From a virus, in IMG/VR virus record IMGVR_UViG_3300023199_000048, positions 1 to 26,249 of that record: 26,249 bases of DNA. One strand, given 5' to 3'. Below the pieces are notes generated by a model, which worked only from the letters and a program-made list of their open reading frames with translations, was not told the origin of the DNA and made no database searches. Positions 21,790 to 26,249 of the stretch are shown here, in pieces; the stretch's first letter is position 1; each line of letters opens with the position of its first letter. The position numbers and the translations under genes were made by a program.

Positions 21790-22595
21790 CAGCCGTCGCC
21801 CCGCTCGATTTCGCGAAGCGCCGCACGGTGCTCGTCAGGATACTTGCGGATCAGCTCGATCAACGAACCTTTACGAGTTCGCTTGTCGAGCCGCGCGAAC
21901 ACCGCGATAAATCGGTTCTGGTCTCTGTCGACATCCGGCTTCTTGCCGCCTTTTGCCAGCGCCTTCTCGATGGCCTCGTCGAGCGTCGCCTCGCCGGAGG
22001 TCACGCGATCGACAATTGCCAACTGGTCGGCGGGCTGCATCTTGGCCAGCGTTGTCAGGATGCCGAGCCTGTCGGCCCAGACAGTGCCATAGAGCATGGC
22101 CTTAAGGCCGGGATCGAGAGTGCGGAGCGTCTGCCATCTCGCCAGCGTGACTCTGCTGACACCGATCCTGTCAGCCACATGGTCGAGTTCATCAGACCAA
22201 AGTGTCGTCGTGATACTTTGCTTGCCGCCGCGCGTGATCGGGCCGTGTTTTGCCTCGAAATCCTCGCGCAGGGCGATCACCGCGTCGGCGCGTTCCAGCA
22301 GCGACAGTTCGTTGCGGATCAGGTTCTCGTGGATCTCGTTGACCCGGGAGTCCGTGGCCGACATCACCATGCAAGGCGCGGTCTGCCAGCCCAGGCGGCG
22401 CATCGCGGTCAGCCGATGCAGGCCATGGATCAGGGTCCATCTGTCGGTGCGCGGCGTTTGGTAGACAGCGATCGGGGACAGCAAACCGCGTTCGCCGATG
22501 CTTTCGGCCAGCAGGGCGACATAGCCGTCGGTAAGCGGCCGGAGCCTTTCGCCCTCGTTTATCTTGTCGATCGGGATTTCCTTGAACGCGCTCAT
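21789..22595 (-). CDS. ParB-like protein
   Basis: The protein is 268 aa from the ATG at 22595, overlapping the preceding stop by ATGA; longer upstream frames are shadows. The ParB/Srx-type N-terminal domain is clear: IPIDKINEGERLRPL, GLLSPIAVYQ, and the GLHRLTAMRRLG motif (58-69). Then comes ENLIRNELSLLERA (90-103) and an HTH (VADRIGVSRVTLARW). Such proteins in phages act as DNA-binding regulators or nucleases. Whether it is a CTPase-type ParB or a nuclease cannot be told from the sequence alone. It sits next to a DNA methyltransferase, so a role in DNA modification or partition-like control is possible. Confidence 0.85.
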   Translation of the reverse strand: MSAFKEIPIDKINEGERLRPLTDGYVALLAESIGERGLLSPIAVYQTPRTDRWTLIHGLHRLTAMRRLGWQTAPCMVMSATDSRVNEIHENLIRNELSLLERADAVIALREDFEAKHGPITRGGKQSITTTLWSDELDHVADRIGVSRVTLARWQTLRTLDPGLKAMLYGTVWADRLGILTTLAKMQPADQLAIVDRVTSGEATLDEAIEKALAKGGKKPDVDRDQNRFIAVFARLDKRTRKGSLIELIRKYPDEHRAALREIERGDG

Positions 22596-22744
22596 TCCGC
22601 GGCCTCCCCGGTGTGATAGTCGTGATCGCCGCCGAGCACCTCCAGCGCCGCCGTCACCCGCGCCAGCGCGAGCAGGAGAAGGGCGATCAGAACAAGCGGC
22701 ACGCCCAGCCCGGCGAGGACGATTATGATCTGCAATGTCGTCAT
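22592..22744 (-). CDS. 50-aa single-pass membrane protein
   Basis: The frame runs from the ATG at 22744 to a TGA at 22592. It overlaps the methyltransferase stop (ATGA) and the ParB-like start (ATGA), and has AGGAGG about 7 nt upstream. Residues 4-28 form a strong transmembrane helix (LQIIIVLAGLGVPLVLIALL and onward). The remaining 20 residues are soluble and acidic. Start signal and overlaps at both ends make it a real gene despite its size. The function is unknown; small early membrane proteins of temperate phages often block superinfection. Confidence 0.75.
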   Translation of the reverse strand: MTTLQIIIVLAGLGVPLVLIALLLLALARVTAALEVLGGDHDYHTGEAAE

Positions 22745-23301
22745 GACGTTGCCTCCTGCATGTCGGTGAATTTCCGTGTCTCGTTGCCCTGGACCGTCCA
22801 GCCGGGGCGCTCTGCCCGGGCGAAAAGTTCCAGCTTGCGTGCATCCGGATAGGCCGCCTCTGCGGCCTCGTGGATGGCACCCGGCTTGCGGCTATGCTGG
22901 CGCCGCGGCGCCTCGATCACGGAATCGGCGAAGAGCGGACGGGGGCAATGCGGGCGGCGGTGCGTGCCGATCAGCAGCAGCTCATGCCGGTTCCGGACCC
23001 AATAGCCGGTGCCGATACGGTCCTTGATCCAGACGACCTGGCTTTTGTACCGGAACCCCCACAGGTCCATCACCGCCAGCGCGTCGGGCAGCATCGGGGC
23101 AGTGGCCCAAAGCAGCAGCAGGCAACTATCGCCAACGCAGAGGTGCACCGGCATTTCGGCGATCTCGTCCGCGGTCATGCAAGGATAGTGGGCCCTGGCA
23201 TTCCGCCCCGGCCGCCTCGCGCTGTTTGACGCGAACCGCCACGGCGGATCGGCCAGGATCACGTCGAAGGGGCCAGCGGGAAGCTCAATAGCGCCGCTCA
23301 T
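22741..23301 (-). CDS. MT-A70 family N6-adenine DNA methyltransferase
   Basis: The protein is 186 aa from the ATG at 23301, overlapping the preceding stop. The catalytic DPPW motif is at residues 18-21 (VILADPPWRF). Other family features are YPCMTADEIAEMP, LLLLWATAPMLPDAL, GFRYKSQVVWIKD, and RNRHELLLIGTHR. It is compact, as is usual for phage members. It probably methylates adenine in DNA, either to protect phage DNA from restriction or to mark it for replication control. No cognate restriction enzyme lies nearby, so it is an orphan methyltransferase. Mu's own DNA modification gene (mom) is unrelated. Confidence 0.92.
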   Translation of the reverse strand: MSGAIELPAGPFDVILADPPWRFASNSARRPGRNARAHYPCMTADEIAEMPVHLCVGDSCLLLLWATAPMLPDALAVMDLWGFRYKSQVVWIKDRIGTGYWVRNRHELLLIGTHRRPHCPRPLFADSVIEAPRRQHSRKPGAIHEAAEAAYPDARKLELFARAERPGWTVQGNETRKFTDMQEATS

Positions 23302-23822
23302 TCAGCGGCCTCCCGCAGACCGTGATGGATGCCGGCGTCGGCGATCCGCGCCCAGAGCAGCCAGCTGCGCAGCGCTCCTGGTAGGCTCGGGGTGGCCGCA
23401 CCGGCAATGCCGCCGAGCTCGACCTGCGTCAGGCCGTGGCCGGTGCTGATGGTGGCGCCGAGAGCGACCAGGTCGAACACCAGCGCATCATGCGCGCCGG
23501 GCCCCTGCACCAACACGGTGGCCCGGGTGTAGGAGTCCAGCGCCCGCCGCGCCTGGTCGGCGAGCACCGCCAACTCCGGGTCGGAGTCTTGACGGTCCGA
23601 TTGCTGGCCGGCACCGGCCGCCGATGCGGGCCCGGCGTCATCCAGCGCCCCGGCCTCGTTCAGGTCGATCAACATCTCGATCAGCGCGTCGGCAAGGGCG
23701 ACATAGCCCCGGGTGCCGGAGTCGCGCACGGCTTGGCTGGCCCCGTGCCGCATGTCGTCGCGATGCGCAGGGATACGTCTGACAATCTGGCGCACCCGCG
23801 CCCATTTTTCCTGTATGCTCAT
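23298..23822 (-). CDS. Hypothetical early protein
   Basis: The protein is 174 aa from the ATG at 23822, with GGAGG 6 nt upstream, which decides the start against a longer frame. It opens MSIQEKWARVRQIVRRIPAH; the first 60 residues are helical. A low-complexity Ala/Asp/Gln segment follows (about 60-85), then a helical second half with a Gly-rich turn (LGGIAGAATPSLPG). I do not recognise a family. It lies downstream of a terminator-like hairpin and overlaps the methyltransferase by ATGA. Confidence 0.6.
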   Translation of the reverse strand: MSIQEKWARVRQIVRRIPAHRDDMRHGASQAVRDSGTRGYVALADALIEMLIDLNEAGALDDAGPASAAGAGQQSDRQDSDPELAVLADQARRALDSYTRATVLVQGPGAHDALVFDLVALGATISTGHGLTQVELGGIAGAATPSLPGALRSWLLWARIADAGIHHGLREAAE

Positions 23823-23844
23823 GTCTGCCTCCAATCCCTCTTGC

Positions 23845-23902
23845 AAAAATCCCGTCCCCGCCGGAGCCGCCACGGGGAATTGGCCTGTATGCTCCGGCGG
23901 GG
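23845..23902 (-). terminator. Terminator-like hairpin between the first and second early genes
   Basis: On the minus strand, a perfect 12-bp GC-rich stem (CCCCGCCGGAGC / GCTCCGGCGGGG, at 23902-23891 and 23867-23856) with a 23-nt loop is followed 6 nt later by TTTTT (23849-23845). It lies in the 127-bp gap just after the first early gene. The long loop and the 6-nt gap before the T-run make it a likely attenuator rather than a strong terminator. Confidence 0.5.
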
Positions 23903-23949
23903 TGCCGCGGCGTGAGCGGTGGAATGGCCCGCGGCGCGCCATATCTGCG

Positions 23950-24537
23950 TCAGGCCTCCGGCGTTGCCACCGGCGAAAGCATCTCGGCGCCCAGCCCGGC
24001 CGGGCCGTGCGCGCGGCAGCGCCCGCACATCCGGTGGTGCGGCCCCTCGCTCAGGAAGGGTTTTTTGCAGGTCATGCAGGGGCGCCTTTTCGAGCGGCCG
24101 GCGCGGGCGTCCGCCTCGGCCATTTCGAGGCGGCGGGCATCGGCCGCGGCATGGCGTGTAAAGCGCTGCGAGACGCGCTTCTTGCCCCGGAACACGGCGT
24201 AGTGAACGCCGACTATCTTCACTGTCAGGGGGTGGGTCATTCGGGGTCTCCCTTTTTCGGCGCCGAGCGCCTTCTCGCACTCGGACAGATGCTTGCGCAG
24301 GCGGTGTACATAGAGGGCCTTCACCATCTCCGGACCGGCGTCCGCGACCATGCGGTCGATCATCGCCTGGCCACGCTCGCCTTTTGACTGGCCATAGGTG
24401 CAGTTGCGGGCGGTCGACGGATTGATGCCGTTCTCATGGCACCAGAGCTCGAAGCCGCTGCCTTGTGCCTTGAGGGCGCCGGCAATTGCCTGATGCAGGA
24501 TGGCGCCGGGCTGGAAATTGAAGCGTTTATGGGGCAT
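23950..24537 (-). CDS. First early protein: helical N-domain joined to a zinc ribbon
   Basis: The ORF is 195 aa from the ATG at 24537. An upstream ATG at 24588 lies inside the promoter and is rejected. Residues 1-95 are a small, Ner/Cro-sized domain (AILHQAIAGALKAQGSGFEL, WCHENGINPSTARNC). Residues 100-195 contain a zinc ribbon, CMTC (154-157) and CGRC (171-174). The two parts may once have been separate genes: an internal ATG at 24240 is preceded by GGGAG and would overlap a TGA in the +1 frame, the style of the rest of the operon. As the first gene of the early transcript it is a candidate for the Ner-like regulator. Confidence 0.65.
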   Translation of the reverse strand: MPHKRFNFQPGAILHQAIAGALKAQGSGFELWCHENGINPSTARNCTYGQSKGERGQAMIDRMVADAGPEMVKALYVHRLRKHLSECEKALGAEKGRPRMTHPLTVKIVGVHYAVFRGKKRVSQRFTRHAAADARRLEMAEADARAGRSKRRPCMTCKKPFLSEGPHHRMCGRCRAHGPAGLGAEMLSPVATPEA

Positions 24538-24573
24538 GGATAACTTGCGTGCTGTTAAGGTGCGGTAGTTGCC

Positions 24574-24601
24574 ATTATACCGATCCATTTGGATCGGTCA
24601 A
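24574..24601 (-). promoter_or_regulatory. Early promoter (Pe-like)
   Basis: On the minus strand: TTGACC (-35, 24601-24596), 16-bp spacer, TATAAT (-10, 24579-24574, perfect consensus). The predicted start is near 24567, 30 bases before the first early ATG (24537). The spacer is the operator dyad. This is the best sigma-70-type promoter in the window and would drive the whole early operon. Confidence 0.82.
24580..24597. promoter_or_regulatory. Operator O1 (perfect dyad in the early promoter)
   Basis: CCGATCC-ATTT-GGATCGG: perfect 7-bp arms. It occupies the whole spacer between -35 and -10 of the early promoter, so a bound repressor would block RNA polymerase. It is the probable primary site of the S24 repressor encoded next door. 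Confidence 0.78.
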
Positions 24602-24610
24602 TAACGAAAG

Positions 24611-24626
24611 CGATCCTAATGGATAG
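24611..24626. promoter_or_regulatory. Operator O2 over the repressor start codon
   Basis: CGATCC-TAAT-GGATAG repeats the O1 pattern with the last arm imperfect. It is centred about 30 bp from O1, near three helical turns, and includes the repressor ATG (24619-24621). It suggests that the repressor limits its own synthesis and binds both sites cooperatively. Confidence 0.62.
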
Positions 24627-25317
24627 TTTTGGTGACCGGCTGAGGTGTGAAAGGAAGCGCCTGAAGCTGACCCAAAAGGAACTGGCTCTCAAAGCCGGAT
24701 CGAGCGAGCCTTCTCAGAGGCGCTATGAAAGCAGTAGCCGTCAGCCATCAGCTGATTATCTGGAAAAAATCGCGTCGATGGGAATCGACATTGTCTATAT
24801 CCTCACTGGCCAGCGGGCGATTGATGCCATCGCGGCCAAAGAGGAGTGGCGCGCTACGCCGACGACCGAAATCGATCACGATCAGCTCGCTCTCGTCCCC
24901 CGCTACGACGCCCAAGGCGCCGCCGGCGACGGCGTGATCAACCTGGACGAAGCACCAGCCGATCACCTTGCCTTTCCGCGCGATTGGCTCGTGGCCAATG
25001 GCCTGCGGGCCGCCACCGCCTTCCTGATGACCGTGCGCGGCGACAGCATGGCGCCCACGCTTCAGGACGGCGACCTGATCATGGTCGACAGGGCCCGCAC
25101 CGGGCCCCGCTCAGGCCGAATCTACGTCTATAATGACCCGGCGGGCGACGGCACCCGCATCAAGCGGATCGACGCCGACGGCGGCGGCCTGGTCATCCGC
25201 TCCGACAACCCGGCGGCGGCCCCTGCGCTTGAGATGATCACCGATCGCGACCGCGCCGACGATCTGTTGGCGCGTATCATCGGCGAGGTGGTCTGGTGCG
25301 GCCATAAATTGAGCTGA
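24619..25317 (+). CDS. Phage repressor, XRE HTH + S24 (LexA/CI-type) peptidase domain
   Basis: The protein is 232 aa. The ATG at 24619 is chosen over a TTG at 24589, because the TTG lies inside operator O1. The HTH is at residues 5-50 (DRLRCERKRLKLTQKELALK, then SQRRYE). The C-terminal domain carries the Ser-Lys dyad, Ser143 in VRGDSMAPTL and Lys182 in DGTRIKRI. A candidate self-cleavage Ala-Gly is at 102-103 in QGAAGDG. Such repressors are cut when RecA is activated, so induction by DNA damage is expected. Mu's own repressor is a different family, so the control module has been exchanged. Two operators lie at the 5' end. Confidence 0.93.
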   Translation: MDSFGDRLRCERKRLKLTQKELALKAGSSEPSQRRYESSSRQPSADYLEKIASMGIDIVYILTGQRAIDAIAAKEEWRATPTTEIDHDQLALVPRYDAQGAAGDGVINLDEAPADHLAFPRDWLVANGLRAATAFLMTVRGDSMAPTLQDGDLIMVDRARTGPRSGRIYVYNDPAGDGTRIKRIDADGGGLVIRSDNPAAAPALEMITDRDRADDLLARIIGEVVWCGHKLS

Positions 25318-25380
25318 TCTCGCCATAGTCGCGCCATGGTGGCGGGGCAGATATCGGCCCGCATGTATAAGGAGGCCGCC

Positions 25381-25797
25381 ATGATACGGACGATTGCGAA
25401 GACGTTGGGCATCACGTTGGGCGCGATGGTGATCGCCGTGGCTGGCGGCTTTATATGGCTAATGAATTCTGTTGATAAGGCCGGCGACAGAGCGCAAGAG
25501 GCGGCCTCGGAAACGGTGCCGGCATCGGACGAGGATAAGAACGCCGCGCCCGATCCGGCCCTCACAGCCCGCACGGCCTGTTACCTGTTCATCAAGCCGA
25601 ACTTGCACGATCCCGGCTCTGCCGACTGGACAAAATGGTGGGGCAGCCCGGCCACGAAGGACCAAAACGGCATTTGGACGGTACGCGGGACATTGCGAGC
25701 CAAAAACGGCTTTGGCGCCAAGTCGATTAGCCGGTTTCACTGCGAGGTCGTGGAGATGGACGGCGAAATGCTGCTAATCGATCTGAGGGAGTTCTGA
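25381..25797 (+). CDS. Accessory membrane-anchored protein next to the repressor
   Basis: The protein is 138 aa from the ATG at 25381, with AAGGAGG 4-10 nt upstream; this decides the start over upstream ATGs. Residues 8-28 form a membrane anchor (LGITLGAMVIAVAGGFIWLM). A Ser/Asp/Ala-rich linker follows, and a C-terminal domain from residue 63 with a C67-C121 pair, SADWTKWW, and a TLRAKNGFGAKSISRFHCEV region. The conserved KN.FG plus Cys pattern occurs in small exported proteins of unknown function. Transcribed with the repressor, it is probably made in the lysogen and could alter the host envelope, for example by excluding other phages. Confidence 0.65.
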   Translation: MIRTIAKTLGITLGAMVIAVAGGFIWLMNSVDKAGDRAQEAASETVPASDEDKNAAPDPALTARTACYLFIKPNLHDPGSADWTKWWGSPATKDQNGIWTVRGTLRAKNGFGAKSISRFHCEVVEMDGEMLLIDLREF

Positions 25798-25872
25798 TCG
25801 TCAAATCCGTTCTCTTGCGAACCACTCGCAAATAAAGCTAAAGTGCTGTACCGACACACTATTTCACTAGTG

Positions 25873-25896
25873 ACAATACTTTTGCCGGAGTATTGT
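25873..25896 (+). terminator. Weak hairpin after the accessory membrane gene
   Basis: ACAATACT / AGTATTGT, 8-bp arms with an 8-nt loop, followed by a short T-rich run (TTGCCGTTTG). It lies 75 bp after the stop at 25797. The stem is AT-rich, so at best it is a weak terminator of the repressor-side transcript. Confidence 0.35.
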
Positions 25897-25965
25897 TTGC
25901 CGTTTGCCCTCGATGCCTGATACCAGGCCCCTCTCGACACGACCTCAACGCCGCTTTTTCCCTTG

Positions 25966-26008
25966 TTTGAGAGGGGTTTGCGCTAAACGCGGCAGATTTT
26001 TTGAGAGG
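25966..26008 (+). repeat. TTTGAGAGG repeats near the phage end
   Basis: TTTGAGAGG at 25966-25974 and TTTTGAGAGG at 25999-26008, same orientation, about 34 bp apart. The identical word occurs twice in the central gap at 8287-8316. They could be transposase-binding sites of the end, but this rests only on position and recurrence. Confidence 0.5.
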
Positions 26009-26182
26009 TTGCCTGAAAAGTTACCAAACCAGGTGAAAAAAAATTGTCCAAAAGCGCCGCAAAACGCTATAAAATACCGATATTACAATAGGTTGCGTCA
26101 TGTGCAGAACAGCTGCAAAATTTGTCAAACTTGGCGACGGCTAACACCCGGTCTTCTTCTGGCCGGAAATATCCCAGGGGGT

Positions 26183-26203
26183 CTGGGGGACAGCGTCCCC
26201 CAG
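26183..26203. terminator. Strong GC hairpin, probably in flanking host DNA
   Basis: CTGGGGGAC-AGC-GTCCCCCAG: perfect 9-bp stem with a 3-nt loop. Sequences of this kind (GGGGTCTGGGGG...CCCCCAG) are frequent between genes in Rhodobacterales as I know them. Together with the return to high GC it suggests that the phage ends before about 26,160. Confidence 0.5.
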
Positions 26204-26249
26204 GGGCTGCGTGCCCCGAACGCAATCGGACGTCTTGCGCCGCAAGGCG

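Larger units (their letters stand above)
25798..26160. other. AT-rich gene-free region, candidate phage end
   Basis: This region is clearly AT-richer than anything else here and has no credible gene on either strand. It holds a small dyad (TCACTAGTGA, 25864-25873), a hairpin (25873-25896) and TTTGAGAGG repeats. By analogy with Mu, the end beside the repressor should lie here, ending in CA on the plus strand. I cannot place the exact junction; several CA sites are possible between about 26,030 and 26,160. Confidence 0.5.

Noticed and set aside
24538-24588. Longer start for the first early gene at 24588
   Set aside because: It lies inside the operator and upstream of the predicted transcript start, so it could not be translated from the early promoter.
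24589-24618. TTG start for the repressor
   Set aside because: It lies inside operator O1; the ATG at 24619 gives a protein that starts right before the HTH, as is normal for the family.
1-26249. tRNA or rRNA genes, CRISPR arrays, insertion sequences
   Set aside because: I looked for these on both strands and saw no cloverleaf-like segment, no regularly spaced repeats with unique spacers, and no IS transposase other than the phage's own.

Overview
The window is most of a Mu-like transposable prophage of siphovirus type, in a high-GC alphaproteobacterium. Codon usage is strongly GC-rich. The holin is of the gene-transfer-agent 3TM class, and the gene set resembles transposable phages of Rhodobacterales; that host assignment is inference. 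The left edge (position 1) cuts the tape measure gene. The right edge (about 26,160-26,249) looks like host DNA beyond the phage's immunity end. Nearly all genes run on the minus strand, from right to left. Only the repressor (24619-25317) and one accessory membrane gene (25381-25797) are on the plus strand.

Region by region, in transcription order. (1) Immunity switch, 24537-25317: a LexA/CI-type (XRE + S24) repressor faces a strong early promoter. A perfect dyad operator fills the promoter spacer, and a second operator copy covers the repressor ATG. (2) Early and transposition operon, 24537-15202: a zinc-ribbon protein, an unknown protein, an MT-A70 adenine methyltransferase, a 50-aa membrane protein, a ParB-like protein, a free-standing copy of the MuA DNA-binding domain, the full DDE transposase (MuA), the AAA target-selection ATPase (MuB), HTH, DUF3164 and ORF6N proteins, and a GemA-Mor fusion. 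(3) Lysis and packaging, 15137-11334: GH108 endolysin, 3TM holin, DUF2730 protein, winged-helix protein, small terminase (DUF3486) and large terminase. (4) Head, 11341-3796: HK97-type portal fused to a MuF domain, HK97 protease, a 49-aa zinc-ribbon ORF, HK97 major capsid protein, an HhH protein, two small genes resembling Acb2/Tad1-type anti-defence proteins, and connector/adaptor proteins. (5) Tail, 3681-1: tail terminator, tail tube, chaperone with a likely -1 frameshift, and tape measure.

The phage is a mosaic. Transposition, regulation and small-terminase genes are Mu-like, while the portal, protease, capsid and connector are HK97-like and the repressor is lambda/LexA-like. Genes are tightly packed, with many 1-8 bp ATGA or TGATG overlaps, so translational coupling is probably widespread. 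The few gaps carry structure: an early terminator-like hairpin (23845-23902), a dyad upstream of the endolysin (15158-15189), a three-copy hairpin repeat, and a central non-coding gap (8055-8395) whose TTTTGAGAGG repeats recur near the phage's right-hand end.

The strongest candidates for something undescribed are the stand-alone transposase DNA-binding domain upstream of the transposase, the Acb2/Tad1-like gene pair inside the head operon, and the GemA-Mor fusion.
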